Shown in pieces: positions 44,682-54,946 of a stretch of DNA of 64,000 nucleotides (the stretch's first letter is position 1; the number at the start of each line of letters is the position of its first letter). The position numbers and the translations under genes are program-made. Under the pieces are notes generated by a model. That model saw only the letters and a program-made list of their open reading frames with translations, had not been told where the DNA came from and searched no databases. Where the stretch lies: NCBI GenBank assembly GCA_040514355.1, contig JBEVCF010000090.1, positions 1 to 64,000 of the forward strand, read 5' to 3'. This DNA is from Opacimonas sp040514355 (GTDB lineage: Bacteria > Pseudomonadota > Gammaproteobacteria > Enterobacterales > Alteromonadaceae).

Positions 44682-47483
44682 TCAGTCTGCTCCGTCCAAC
44701 AATATGCGCTGCCAAAGAGAGTGAACGCGCTGTGCAATATCTGCTATTTTTTTCGGCGAATGTACGGTTGCACGTTGTAAGTTTTTATGATGTTGATGAT
44801 GGCGTAATGTCAAATAACTCTCAGTTAATAACTGCTCGTTGCTCGGAGTAATCAGGCCAGCTTTACCCAGCGCAGCAAGTTGTCGCAAGTTATCACTGTA
44901 GGCGATCAGCTCAGGGCATTGAGAGCTATAGGCCAAGCACCAATATTGCGTTAAAAATTCGATATCAGCGAGTGCACCTTTATCTTTTTCACCAAGATGA
45001 GTGCGCATTTTATCGCGCATATTGACAATCTCTTGGCGTAACTCAGTGAGCTGGCGTTTCTGGGTTAGTTGTGAAGTGCGAATATACTTAAATTCGTTTT
45101 GGATATCAGCGGCACCGAAAATCATTCTGGTTCTAACTAAAGCTTGTAACTCCCATGTCCATGCATCATTAGCCAAATAGTCTCGATAGGTAGTAATATG
45201 CGTCACTAGCAATCCAGAGTTACCCGATGGACGCAAGCGCAGATCGACTTCATACAAATCACCGAGTAACGTCGCAGTCGTACACAAATGCATAATGCGC
45301 TGGACTAATTTGACGTAAAACTCAGTTGTCGAGATGGATTTGTTACCGTCAGTTTGACCTTGTGGTGATTGATTGTGTACCACCACAATATCCAAATCCG
45401 AAGAGTAACTTAATTCCCAACCCCCTAGCTTGCCATAACCAATAATACCTAAGCCCATATTTTGAGCTGACGTATTAGGGGGGCAACCAAACTTGGCTGT
45501 GATTTGTTCCCAAGCGTGCTGCACGACTTGCGTGAGGATAGTTTCTGCCAATAACGTTAGTTTGTCGCTAACTTGTGCGATGGGGAGATAATCTAAAATA
45601 TCTGCGGCAGCAATACGAAAATGTTGAGCGAGTTTGTACTGTCTTAGGGTGTGAATTTGGAGCTCGTGATCATCGGGTTCAACACGCAGTAAAGCTTGTT
45701 GTAGCTCGTGTTCAAATTCGTTCCGCCAAGTGTGAATATCGTGCTGTGTTCGTTGCACATACTGAGGATGAATCAACTCATCAAGCAGTACTGGATAGGC
45801 CAAAATACGTTGTATTACCCAATCACTGATCCCGCAGAATCGCAATAGTTGTTGCCGTACTTGTGCGTTTTCATACATGAGCTCTAGGTAAGTTGTACGC
45901 GACGACACGGCCGTAATAATTTGTCCTAAGGCATCTAAACACGCATGGCTATATTCAGGGAAATCACTGGCAATATCGGCTAAAAATAACGGCATGAGTT
46001 TGTTGAGAATTGCTTCACCGCGGTCGCCGAGTGGCCATTGCTGTCGTTGGGTTTGCAAAGTATGCAGGGCATCAAAAAACGCTTGGGGTAACTCCGTATG
46101 AGGTGACGCTTGTTGCAGAGTCATGTGTAAGTCTGCAGGGGCTTGCGTAACGCGCCATAGGTCTTGCCATACCTGCTCTGATTCTACCTGGTCTAGTTCA
46201 TCCTCTTCGTTGCGGATGAGCGCAGTAAATGCGCGTTTCACTACGGTCATCTGTGCAGCGATAAATGCCTGAAGTTGTAAGTAATCCGTGCAGTTATATA
46301 ACGGGCCACACACTGCAAGCAGTGCCGCCTGTGGCAATGCCTGGGAGGGCAATGTTTGGGTTTGGGCATTGTTGTATTGTTGCAAGCAGTGCTCCACTTT
46401 GCGCAGCACCAGATATGCCTGCTTGATCGCCTCAACATCTTCTGTTGGCATAAAACCTTCGGCGCTGATCACTGCCAGTGCATTAAATAACGATGGTGAC
46501 TGGAGTGCTTTGACGCGACCGCCATAGATAAGTTGAAAACTTTGTGCTAAAAACTCAACCTCTCGGATCCCACCGCTACCCAACTTGATATTATCTTTGC
46601 GCTGTAGCCGTCGGTTTTCTTGCACGATTTTGAGTTTTAAATCACGCAATGCTTCGATTACACTAAAATCTACATAACGACGATAGATAAATGGCCTGAG
46701 AATTTTTGCTAATTCAATACTGTACGCATCGGCAGGGTTAATGATCCGTGCTTTGAGCATGGCAAAACGCTCCCAGCTGCGTCCTTGTTGCTGGTAGTAG
46801 TCTTCGATGGCTGAGAATGGCAATACTAAGGGACCACTATCGCCAAATGGTCGCAACCGCATGTCGACTCTAAACACTTGTCCATCGACTGTGTTGCTAT
46901 CAAGTAAATAGATCGTTTTCTGCGCAACTTTGATAAAAAACTCTTGGTATTCAAGGGGTTTACGTCTTTCTGAAAACTCACCTGAAGCAGGGTAGGTAAA
47001 AATCAGGTCAATATCAGAAGAAAAGTTCAGTTCACCGCCACCAAGTTTACCCATGCCTAACATGTACAAATGTTGAGGACCATGTTCACCCATGGGGGTT
47101 CCATAACGTTTAGCAAAATGTGAGTAAGCGCATGCATAGGCTTGGCGAATAAGCACATTAGCAAGTGCAGTCACTTGTTCCAACGAGGCCTCAATGGGTT
47201 GTAAAGCATTGTAGTCGCGTATCGTAATGTGTGTCATGTGAAGATGTCGAAATTGACGTAGAACGGCTAGCTGTTCAGTTTCATTGCTACACTGTTCTAT
47301 TTGTGTAGCTAGGTTCTCGCTCAAATTCTTCTCAGGTGGAAGTGGTTGGGATAATCCCATTTCTGTAAGTAGGGTCAATGCTTGTGGGTAACGCTGTAAG
47401 ATGTCTGCAACAAATTTTGAATGCGTTGATGCGAACTCAAGATAGGCTTGGTGTTGTGCTGTTAATTGGTTATTTGTGTTCAT
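44682..47483 (-). CDS. glnE: Glutamine synthetase adenylyltransferase / adenylyl-removing enzyme
   Basis: This bifunctional enzyme adds AMP to, or removes it from, glutamine synthetase under PII control. The 933-residue product has two nucleotidyltransferase domains, each with the G-x-GKLGG-x-EL-x2-SSD-x-D motif: GMGKLGGGELNFSSDIDL near residue 145 (removase half) and GYGKLGGWELSYSSDLDI near residue 690 (transferase half). Each is followed by a helical PII-uridylyl-transferase-associated domain. Length is close to E. coli GlnE (946). It is divergent from nothing nearby; the GIY-YIG gene lies 21 bases upstream on the same strand. Confidence 0.96.
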   Translation of the reverse strand: MNTNNQLTAQHQAYLEFASTHSKFVADILQRYPQALTLLTEMGLSQPLPPEKNLSENLATQIEQCSNETEQLAVLRQFRHLHMTHITIRDYNALQPIEASLEQVTALANVLIRQAYACAYSHFAKRYGTPMGEHGPQHLYMLGMGKLGGGELNFSSDIDLIFTYPASGEFSERRKPLEYQEFFIKVAQKTIYLLDSNTVDGQVFRVDMRLRPFGDSGPLVLPFSAIEDYYQQQGRSWERFAMLKARIINPADAYSIELAKILRPFIYRRYVDFSVIEALRDLKLKIVQENRRLQRKDNIKLGSGGIREVEFLAQSFQLIYGGRVKALQSPSLFNALAVISAEGFMPTEDVEAIKQAYLVLRKVEHCLQQYNNAQTQTLPSQALPQAALLAVCGPLYNCTDYLQLQAFIAAQMTVVKRAFTALIRNEEDELDQVESEQVWQDLWRVTQAPADLHMTLQQASPHTELPQAFFDALHTLQTQRQQWPLGDRGEAILNKLMPLFLADIASDFPEYSHACLDALGQIITAVSSRTTYLELMYENAQVRQQLLRFCGISDWVIQRILAYPVLLDELIHPQYVQRTQHDIHTWRNEFEHELQQALLRVEPDDHELQIHTLRQYKLAQHFRIAAADILDYLPIAQVSDKLTLLAETILTQVVQHAWEQITAKFGCPPNTSAQNMGLGIIGYGKLGGWELSYSSDLDIVVVHNQSPQGQTDGNKSISTTEFYVKLVQRIMHLCTTATLLGDLYEVDLRLRPSGNSGLLVTHITTYRDYLANDAWTWELQALVRTRMIFGAADIQNEFKYIRTSQLTQKRQLTELRQEIVNMRDKMRTHLGEKDKGALADIEFLTQYWCLAYSSQCPELIAYSDNLRQLAALGKAGLITPSNEQLLTESYLTLRHHQHHKNLQRATVHSPKKIADIAQRVHSLWQRILLDGAD

Positions 47484-47504
47484 AGACTCACACTTTATTA
47501 GACG

Positions 47505-47840
47505 TTAGCGCAAAATGTATGGAAATTTCATCCCGGTATAAACGTGATGCGCGAACGGACAACGCGCACTATCTGTGACCCATGCTCGTTTGCCCGCTTT
47601 ACTTTGTCGTTTGACCCAGTATTCAAGTTGCAATGCGGTGCGCTTGTTAAGGGTGGTCACGACATGGACAAGTCGAAGCGGTCCTTTACCTTTAAGTGCT
47701 TTAGCTGTTAATGGCCCATCGGCGCAATGTTCTGCAAATCGACGTTCGATATTCGTTGTGACACCACAGTACCAGTGTCCGAGCCTATTCTCAATGAGAT
47801 AAACGTACCAGCAAGTGAGTGAGGGATCGCAACTGGACAT
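47505..47840 (-). CDS. GIY-YIG family endonuclease-like protein
   Basis: This is a 111-residue single-domain GIY-YIG protein of the UPF0213/YhbQ type. The motif appears as WYVYLIENRLGHWYCG, with the conserved Arg in NIERRFAEH and a Glu in LQLEYWVKR. Function in the cell is unsettled; members are often called putative endonucleases. The ATG at 47840 gives the usual start just before the domain; the frame extends to 47879, which would overlap the hldE leader. It is divergent from hldE and 21 bases ahead of glnE. Confidence 0.88.
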   Translation of the reverse strand: MSSCDPSLTCWYVYLIENRLGHWYCGVTTNIERRFAEHCADGPLTAKALKGKGPLRLVHVVTTLNKRTALQLEYWVKRQSKAGKRAWVTDSARCPFAHHVYTGMKFPYILR

Positions 47841-47847
47841 GGTGAAT

Positions 47848-47855
47848 GTTATACT
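47848..47855 (+). promoter_or_regulatory. Extended -10 promoter element of hldE
   Basis: TG-T-TATACT ends at 47855, about 29 bases before the hldE ATG at 47884, in the 43-base gap between divergent starts. Confidence 0.45.
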
Positions 47856-47883
47856 GCACAAAAAAATGAATAGTACCAAGTCT

Positions 47884-49317
47884 ATGACCTTACCTGATTT
47901 TTCTCAATCCCGAATGTTAATTGTGGGCGATTTGATGCTCGACCGTTACTTTTCTGGTGCAACTTCACGGATTTCACCCGAAGCCCCAGTACCAGTTGTA
48001 AAGGTTAATACTACCGAGGATCGCCCTGGCGGCGCTGCAAACGTTGCGATCAACGCCGCGGCATTAGGTGCAAACGTTACGATCATTGGTTTGTGTGGTG
48101 CGCAATCAGGTGTGGCTGATGAAGGCGCTAATATATTGGCAACCGCGCTCGACGCGCACAACGTGACCTGTCGCTTTGATTATGTTGATGGCATGGATAC
48201 CATTACAAAATTGCGAGTCATGAGTCGTAACCAACAGTTACTGCGTTTAGATTTTGAAGAATCGTTTGCCAATATTGATAAATCGGGCCTAGTTGAAGCG
48301 GTGCGCTCAGTCATTTCTGAGGTGGATGTATTGGTGTTATCTGACTATGCCAAAGGCACTTTATCGGACCCTCAAACATTGATTCAATTAGCTAAGCATT
48401 GCGGTGTACCCGTGATCATTGATCCTAAAGGCGCCGACTTTACTCGCTACACAGGCGCTACTGTCATCACCCCAAATCTGGATGAATTTAAAGTGGTACA
48501 AGGGGACTTTGAGAGGGAAGCAGAATTAGCCGACAAAGCGCTTGCGTTACGCGAAGCGATTGAATTAGACGCGTTGTTATTAACGCGCTCTGAGCAGGGG
48601 ATGAGTCTGTTTACCGATGAGCCAACTTATCATTTACCAGCTCAAGCTCGTGAAGTGTATGACGTCACTGGGGCCGGTGATACTGTCGTTGCGACATTGG
48701 CCGCTTCCGTTGCCGCGGGACTCCCATTACCAGAGGCTTGTGTTCTGGCCAATCATGCTGCGAGTATCGTGGTAGGTAAATTAGGGACTTCCAGTGTTAC
48801 TCCTACTGAACTCGCCTTGTCATTACAAGCCAAGGAGCATGAGGACGCTGGCGTTATGAATGTCGAACAGTTGGAGCAAACAGTTCGGAGATTACAACAA
48901 CAAGGTCAAACGATTGTCATGACCAATGGGTGTTTTGATATCTTGCATGCCGGACACGTGTCATATTTACAAGCGGCCGCTCAATTAGGTGATCGTTTAA
49001 TTGTCGCTGTGAACGATGATGCGTCTGTCACACGCTTAAAAGGAGAAGGGCGACCAGTTAACAATGTCGCTAGACGAATGGCAGTGTTAGCTGGATTGGG
49101 TGCTGTGGATTTTGTCGTGCCGTTTAGTGAAGATACACCACAGTCACTAATTGCCAATATTTTGCCTGATATACTGGTTAAAGGTGGCGATTATAAAGTC
49201 GAAGATATCGCCGGTGGTGCCGAAGTTATCGCTAACGGTGGAAAAGTCAACGTGCTACATTTTGAAGAAGGTGTTTCCACTACGGCCATCATTAAACAAA
49301 TAGTGGATAATCAGTAG
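47884..49317 (+). CDS. hldE: Bifunctional heptose 7-phosphate kinase / heptose 1-phosphate adenylyltransferase
   Basis: This enzyme carries out two steps in making ADP-heptose for the LPS inner core. The 477-residue product equals the E. coli HldE length. The ribokinase-like kinase domain (residues about 1-320) has ISPEAPVPVVKV, a GGAANVA substrate loop and the anion hole DVTGAGDTVVA. The nucleotidyltransferase domain (about 345-477) has TNGCFDILHAGHVSYL. The ATG at 47884 begins MTLPDFSQ, as in relatives; the longer frame from 47815 is not needed. A strong terminator follows. Confidence 0.97.
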   Translation: MTLPDFSQSRMLIVGDLMLDRYFSGATSRISPEAPVPVVKVNTTEDRPGGAANVAINAAALGANVTIIGLCGAQSGVADEGANILATALDAHNVTCRFDYVDGMDTITKLRVMSRNQQLLRLDFEESFANIDKSGLVEAVRSVISEVDVLVLSDYAKGTLSDPQTLIQLAKHCGVPVIIDPKGADFTRYTGATVITPNLDEFKVVQGDFEREAELADKALALREAIELDALLLTRSEQGMSLFTDEPTYHLPAQAREVYDVTGAGDTVVATLAASVAAGLPLPEACVLANHAASIVVGKLGTSSVTPTELALSLQAKEHEDAGVMNVEQLEQTVRRLQQQGQTIVMTNGCFDILHAGHVSYLQAAAQLGDRLIVAVNDDASVTRLKGEGRPVNNVARRMAVLAGLGAVDFVVPFSEDTPQSLIANILPDILVKGGDYKVEDIAGGAEVIANGGKVNVLHFEEGVSTTAIIKQIVDNQ

Positions 49318-49357
49318 GCAACATACTGCCCCATAACTAAAAAACAAACTGGTGAAC

Positions 49358-49397
49358 AAAACATCCCCAGTGAGTAGCTCATCTGGGGATGTTTTTT
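49358..49397. terminator. Bidirectional terminator between hldE and the metalloprotease gene
   Basis: Arms AAAACATCCCCAG (49358-49370) and its complement (49383-49395) form a 13-base-pair stem with a T run on the right and A-rich sequence on the left. It can serve both convergent genes. Confidence 0.88.
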
Positions 49398-49412
49398 ATT
49401 CGCAACTAGCGC

Positions 49413-52145
49413 TTAGCTTTTGCTTTTATGAAAGGCACGCGCAATGCGGTCTTTTAAGTGGGTACGATGGATTTTCGTCGGTGTATCACCCCGACGCGTA
49501 GACAGCGTTTCATCCAATTGCTGCAATGTATACAACGCAGTTGCTTGTGCGATGCTATCGTGGCGACTGGCTTTTTCTAGACCTGACATTGCAATCAAGC
49601 GATTCACATATTCCACTTGTAAATGCTGGCGGTAGGTATTGACCGAGCCGCGCATATCGTCCGCAAAGACAGCAGCAGTTAAATCTGCCATCACTTCATG
49701 CAATGGGTAGGTATTACCATAAGTTGTGCTGTCGGTGATCCGTTTTTGCACAGCAGGGTGCAAGAGATGATCAAACACGCGTTTTTGCATATTTAATAGC
49801 ATGTCATGCACTTTGGGATCTTCATTACGACCATAATTGGTAAATCCGCGACGTTGACGTTGCAAGAAGGCATATAGCGGCTCCATATCTTCAATCGCAT
49901 CAGGTGCAAATAAGTACTTGCTCAGTGCCTGCATGGCTTGTTTTTGCTTGGTTTCCGGTACAGGCGTATAAGGAACGTCATAGCCCTCTTGACCCACTAC
50001 TGCACGGTTAATATGGACACCACCGATGTAACGCGACATCACGCCGGTTTGTGTGCGCATGTTACCGGCAATAATATTAGCAGCGACCAACAAGTCTTGA
50101 TGACTCTCACCAGGTTGTAAAACGCGGTCTTTGAGCTTGCCAGCTACATCGTGCATCCGTTCGATGTATTGTTCGGCATAGGTGACTGCATCGCTAGACA
50201 TATCGCCAATCATCACGAACGGATCAATGTGGCGTCCTGGCGCACGCATATCATCAGCATCGTTACCAAAAATTAATTCTGGTTGTGTCGATTTGGCCAA
50301 TATAGCCTCTAGACGTTGTGCTTCTGCTTCAGGATCGTCCAGCCCTTGTGAGTAACCATAGTAAATGGCCCAATCATCATAAGCACCTGGTGCATAGTCA
50401 TAATAATCACCTTGTGCCTCACCGATAGGTGCTAAGTTGATTGGCGCATAGTCCATCACAGATGCAGTGATCGCACCTTGCGTAATCTCTGGATTATGCA
50501 CATCTTCCACTGAGTAACGCGTAGATGCTTTCATATTGTGGTTCAGGCCTAAGGTATGACCCACTTCGTGCAGGATCAGATGCAATAGACCTTGACGCAT
50601 GATTTCGTTTTTGTCTAAATCATAAAAATCAGAAGTGCCATCAGCCCCAATAAGGTTGCCTAAGGCAATGCCGGCACTGATATCAAAGCCTTTTGAGCAG
50701 AATAACTTTTCACCGTGGTGGGCATGGTCATCTGCCAGGGCTTGCATGTCTTGTTCAATATCCAACATAGTGCCTTGCGTAAACATGCCGTCGTATAACC
50801 AACGGTTGCTCATAAACACAAACTCAAGCATGATGTCAGCGCCGATGATTTCACCGGTAATGGGGTTGGCTAAGCTAGGACCGTAACCGCCGAACGGAGG
50901 GCGAGGTGAGCTCGTCCAGCGCAGGACATTGTAGCGCACATCATCCGCTGTCCAATCAGCATCGTCAGGCTGTACGCGTACTTCCAAGGCGTTGCTGATC
51001 CCTGCTTTTTCAAAAGCCGAATTCCATGCTAACACGCCTTCTTTAACCGTTTCACGCCATTCTTCTGGAGTCGTGTTTTCAATCCACCAAACAATCGGTT
51101 GCACAGGGTCAGACACCGCAGCCGTTGGTTCTTTTTTCTCCAAATGCCAGCGCGTGATGAAATCTTGATATGGCGTGGTGCTCGGTGAGGTCTGCACCTC
51201 TTTGTACGTACCAAAGTAACCGACACGAGCATCATCGGCACGCGGGACGAAGTTATTATCAGGCAGTTTGACAAACGCATGTTGTAACGAGATGGTGGTA
51301 AAACGAGGGTCGACGTTGCCACCCGTACCAAAGTTGCGCGGTGTCATATTTTCATACACGTAATCGACTACTACGTGGGTATTCTCTGGGAAATTATCAA
51401 AACGGTTAAATCGGGTTTTGTCTTTTGACAATTTACCTGGTTTGAAGCGATTTTTGTCACGTTTGGGGTCGCGTGATGGCATAGGTGCAATGCGATGAAT
51501 GTTTTCGTTGAGCACTAATTTACCTAAATCCACCACAAGCTTACCATCTTTATCAAACTCCACTTTGGTTGAAACTAGCAGTGCTTCAGAGCGGTTTGCA
51601 TTTGCTGCGCGGCTCAGGGCATTGTCTTCGTCAAATTGATAGTAATCCGAAATACCAATCACATCTAAGCGATCGAAGTATTGACGAAATTCAATGAGCT
51701 TTTCACTGCGGTAAGCACCGCGAAAGTGCCCAGCATCGACCACGCCGTTTACTGTTTTGGCAAAGTATAGAATGGGGGTATTGAGCTGTTCAGCATCTAG
51801 CACTAATTTGGCAGAGCCAGTTTTGGGATCTTGATAAATATCCACATAGCCAGGGATATGCTCCATGTCTTTGACAATATCCTCTAGGGTTTTTTCTTTT
51901 GCTTCCTCTTTCTCTTTATCCGTGTCTTCTGCGTCGCCATCTTTGGCTTCTGCTGCTTGTTGTTTATTAGCAGGTTGGGGCTTAGCAGGTGTCGCAGGCT
52001 CGTCTTTATTAACCCACGCATAAGTTAATTTTGTTTGATGGGCATCAAAGCTGTGTGTTTGTTCAGCCAGTACAGTGGGTACAGTTACTGTTATATTCAA
52101 CGACATGGCTAACGCCAATGTTGATAACGAAAAAGGCACTTTCAT
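49413..52145 (-). CDS. Secreted zinc metalloprotease, metzincin-type, DUF5117-like
   Basis: This is a predicted exported zinc peptidase. The 910-residue product has a signal peptide (to about residue 28) and a charged low-complexity linker rich in Lys, Glu and Asp (about 50-88). A large N-terminal region of the DUF5117/DUF5118 kind includes PILYFAKTVNGVVDAGHFRG. The catalytic motif HEVGHTLGLNH (His526, Glu527, His530, His536) fits HExxHxxGxxH, and an SVMDY Met-turn follows near residue 562. Substrate is unknown. It is monocistronic, sharing a terminator with hldE. Confidence 0.92.
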   Translation of the reverse strand: MKVPFSLSTLALAMSLNITVTVPTVLAEQTHSFDAHQTKLTYAWVNKDEPATPAKPQPANKQQAAEAKDGDAEDTDKEKEEAKEKTLEDIVKDMEHIPGYVDIYQDPKTGSAKLVLDAEQLNTPILYFAKTVNGVVDAGHFRGAYRSEKLIEFRQYFDRLDVIGISDYYQFDEDNALSRAANANRSEALLVSTKVEFDKDGKLVVDLGKLVLNENIHRIAPMPSRDPKRDKNRFKPGKLSKDKTRFNRFDNFPENTHVVVDYVYENMTPRNFGTGGNVDPRFTTISLQHAFVKLPDNNFVPRADDARVGYFGTYKEVQTSPSTTPYQDFITRWHLEKKEPTAAVSDPVQPIVWWIENTTPEEWRETVKEGVLAWNSAFEKAGISNALEVRVQPDDADWTADDVRYNVLRWTSSPRPPFGGYGPSLANPITGEIIGADIMLEFVFMSNRWLYDGMFTQGTMLDIEQDMQALADDHAHHGEKLFCSKGFDISAGIALGNLIGADGTSDFYDLDKNEIMRQGLLHLILHEVGHTLGLNHNMKASTRYSVEDVHNPEITQGAITASVMDYAPINLAPIGEAQGDYYDYAPGAYDDWAIYYGYSQGLDDPEAEAQRLEAILAKSTQPELIFGNDADDMRAPGRHIDPFVMIGDMSSDAVTYAEQYIERMHDVAGKLKDRVLQPGESHQDLLVAANIIAGNMRTQTGVMSRYIGGVHINRAVVGQEGYDVPYTPVPETKQKQAMQALSKYLFAPDAIEDMEPLYAFLQRQRRGFTNYGRNEDPKVHDMLLNMQKRVFDHLLHPAVQKRITDSTTYGNTYPLHEVMADLTAAVFADDMRGSVNTYRQHLQVEYVNRLIAMSGLEKASRHDSIAQATALYTLQQLDETLSTRRGDTPTKIHRTHLKDRIARAFHKSKS

Positions 52146-52279
52146 ACATATTCTCCATGTTTTAACCCAATAATGATAACGAAAAGCAAATCAAAAGGTC
52201 AGGTCTAAGACTGGAATTGTATTTACAAGTTTGTAACAAAGCTTTACAAATATAAAAAACACGCTTAAAGGGACGTCAA

Positions 52280-53125
52280 ATGAAAGTCGTGATAATGAGT
52301 ATCATTGCATTAATCGCCTTTGCTGCTAATTCGGTGTTATGCCGACTAGCCTTACATGAAACTGATATTGATCCCGCCTCGTTCACAACCGTCCGCTTGG
52401 TTTCTGCCGCATTTATGCTCAGTATCATTGTACTTTTTTCAGTCAAAGGTACGTCTACTAAGACTTTTTTCGCTCAGGGCAGTTGGTCAGGCTCGATCGC
52501 CTTATTTGTGTATGCTGCAGCATTTTCACTCGCCTACATTGAATTGACGGCTGCCACCGGTGCGTTGATTTTGTTCGGTATGGTACAAGTCGCTATGCTG
52601 AGTATAAGTTTTGCACAAGGACAACGCTTTACTCGCTGGCAGTGGTTGGGGTTTAGTTTGGCGATAGTAGGGCTGTTACTGCTCTTTTTGCCCTCTGCAA
52701 GTAATCCTGATGTATTGAGTGCATGTCTAATGGCCATAGCGGGAGTAGCGTGGGGGGTATATTCCATTTTAGGTAAAGGCGTTAGTCAACCACTGCTCAT
52801 GACCTGCGGTAACTTTGTGCGCAGTATTCCATTAACCCTTGTATTGTCGGTTTTATGGCTTACTCACTTCCAAGTTGATGCGTTGGGTTTGTGGTATGCC
52901 GTTCTGTCCGGAGCCTTGGCATCGGGTCTTGGCTATGCGGTTTGGTATGGGGTTTTACCTAGCATACCCGGTACACAAGCAGCTACTCTTCAATTAGCCG
53001 TACCGGTGATCGCCACAGTAGGTGGCATCGTGCTACTGGATGAATCATTAACAACCATGTTTGTACTCGCCAGTATCAGTATCCTTGGTGGGATTGGGTT
53101 GGTGCTAAAAGCATCTAAGCCTTAG
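52280..53125 (+). CDS. DMT (EamA) family transporter
   Basis: This is an inner-membrane drug/metabolite transporter-type exporter, substrate unknown. The 281-residue product consists of about ten hydrophobic helices in two EamA repeats. The first ends near GLLLLFLPSASN and the second begins SACLMAIAGVAWGVYSILG. GGGACG precedes the ATG weakly. It is divergent from the metalloprotease gene and convergent with the ABC exporter gene, the stop codons overlapping by four bases. Confidence 0.9.
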   Translation: MKVVIMSIIALIAFAANSVLCRLALHETDIDPASFTTVRLVSAAFMLSIIVLFSVKGTSTKTFFAQGSWSGSIALFVYAAAFSLAYIELTAATGALILFGMVQVAMLSISFAQGQRFTRWQWLGFSLAIVGLLLLFLPSASNPDVLSACLMAIAGVAWGVYSILGKGVSQPLLMTCGNFVRSIPLTLVLSVLWLTHFQVDALGLWYAVLSGALASGLGYAVWYGVLPSIPGTQAATLQLAVPVIATVGGIVLLDESLTTMFVLASISILGGIGLVLKASKP

Positions 53126-54882
53126 TGGATAAATTGTAACTCAGCTAATTCACGATAGAGAGGGCACGTGTCTAATAAGGTTTCATGGCGTCCTTGTGCA
53201 ATGATCTGACCTTGGTCCATGACAATAATCAGATCCGCATCTTGCACCGTCGCCAGCCGATGTGCAATCACAATACTGGTGCGATTTTCCATGAGATTAG
53301 CCAGTGCCTCCTGGATGCTTTTTTCACTGCTGGCATCCAGGGCACTGGTAGCTTCATCAAGTAATAATATGGGACGGTTTGCCAGCATTGCGCGCGCAAT
53401 CGCGATGCGTTGTTTTTGACCGCCGGAGAGTTTGACACCGCGCTCACCCACTAATGTGGCGTAGCCTTGTTCTAGTTCAGTGATAAAGTCATGTGCATGC
53501 GCCATCTTTGCCGCCGCTTCAATGCGCACTTGGCTGGCATGCTGGTCACCATAGGCAATGTTGTTGGCGACATCGGTGGCAAACATAACCGGCTCTTGAG
53601 GAACCAGTGCAAACCAACTGCGGATATCTTGTAAGTTCATACTATGCGTTGGTTGACCGTTGAGTAAAATGTGGCCTTGCTGGGGTGTATAAAACCCGAG
53701 TAACAAATCAAACAAGGTGGATTTGCCAGCACCAGATGGTCCTACTAATGCAATTTTTTGGTGTTTGAAGAGGTCAAAAGATACCTCATTTAATACCGTT
53801 TTACGCGTATTAGGATAGGTAAAAGAAAGGTGTTCTAAACGCACTACTGCTTGCGTGTCAGAGGACGTGTCTGAGTGTACCGAGCGCGATGGGAGTGTCT
53901 CTAACACATGCTGATTTTGCTTAGGAATAGGCGTGGCAAGTAAGTCTCGTATGCGTTGGGATGCACCTTTAGCTTTTTGGATTTCACCGATCACTTCACT
54001 GATGGTAGCGACGGCACCACCTGCCAAGACAGCATAAAAAATAAACGCACTTAAAGAGCCTGCTGAAATCATACCAGACATGACGGATGTCGCGCCTAAC
54101 CAAGCCACTACGACCACAGCAAAAATGGCTACCCCCATAATGCTGACCACTAATAAAGCGCGATAGTGAATGCGTTTAGCTGAGGTATGCATAACCGTTT
54201 CGATTTTATCGTGTAAGTCTGCAATGTCCTTGGCTTCGTTATTGTAAGCTTGGATGGTGTGGATACCGTGCAAAGATTGATCGATATGCGCGCTCATGCC
54301 TGCTACATCATCTTGGGTTTTTTGGGCAAAGTGCCGTACTCTTCTACCCACTAATTTAATAGGGAGTAGAATAATGGGAATGGTAATTAAGACCAATAAT
54401 GTTAATTTTGCGGAGGTAAAAAACATTAGTAGGACTGCACCGATTAGAGTCACACAGGCACGGATGGCCATTGATAGTCCCATGCCAATTACACTCTGCA
54501 ATAGCGTTGTATCACTGGTAAAACGCGAGATGACTTCACCGGTACGATGTTCATTATAAAATGCCATGTCCAAGTACAGCATGTGTTGATAAAGTGCCGC
54601 GCGGATATTGGCGCTGACACGCTCGCCCAACCAGATCATGTTGTAAAAACGGAAATAAGTGGCAATACACCCTACCAGTGCAATTCCTAAGACAGCTAGC
54701 AGTAAGCGATTGAGTACGTTGGGATCGTTGGCGGCAAATCCTTCATCGATAACATATTTAATGCCTTGTCCAAGTACCAACCATGCACTGGCACTGATTA
54801 GCAAGGCCACCATGGCCACGACAATGCGACCTTTGTGTGGTTTGAGATATTGGTATAGCCAAAGCAGTAGAGAGTTTTGCAT
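53122..54882 (-). CDS. ABC exporter half-transporter (MsbA-like, ABCB type)
   Basis: This is a homodimeric ATP-driven exporter with fused membrane and ATPase domains. The 586-residue product has six transmembrane helices in residues 1-310, then an ATPase with Walker A (GPSGAGKST), Q-loop (VPQEPVMF), signature LSGGQKQR, Walker B (ILLLDEATSALD) and H-loop His (IVIAHRLAT). It is MsbA/LmrA-like in design, but no lpxK is adjacent, so lipid A flippase identity is not asserted. The 3' end interlocks with the DMT transporter gene. Confidence 0.92.
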   Translation of the reverse strand: MQNSLLLWLYQYLKPHKGRIVVAMVALLISASAWLVLGQGIKYVIDEGFAANDPNVLNRLLLAVLGIALVGCIATYFRFYNMIWLGERVSANIRAALYQHMLYLDMAFYNEHRTGEVISRFTSDTTLLQSVIGMGLSMAIRACVTLIGAVLLMFFTSAKLTLLVLITIPIILLPIKLVGRRVRHFAQKTQDDVAGMSAHIDQSLHGIHTIQAYNNEAKDIADLHDKIETVMHTSAKRIHYRALLVVSIMGVAIFAVVVVAWLGATSVMSGMISAGSLSAFIFYAVLAGGAVATISEVIGEIQKAKGASQRIRDLLATPIPKQNQHVLETLPSRSVHSDTSSDTQAVVRLEHLSFTYPNTRKTVLNEVSFDLFKHQKIALVGPSGAGKSTLFDLLLGFYTPQQGHILLNGQPTHSMNLQDIRSWFALVPQEPVMFATDVANNIAYGDQHASQVRIEAAAKMAHAHDFITELEQGYATLVGERGVKLSGGQKQRIAIARAMLANRPILLLDEATSALDASSEKSIQEALANLMENRTSIVIAHRLATVQDADLIIVMDQGQIIAQGRHETLLDTCPLYRELAELQFIH

Positions 54883-54946
54883 AACGCATTGTCGATGAAA
54901 AAAAAAGTATTATGCGCTGATTATACGCAAAAGGTGAACAAAAGAT

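Noticed and set aside
53122..54882. Naming the ABC exporter msbA
   Set aside because: Architecture fits, but no lpxK neighbour or specific residues distinguish it from other ABCB-type exporters.
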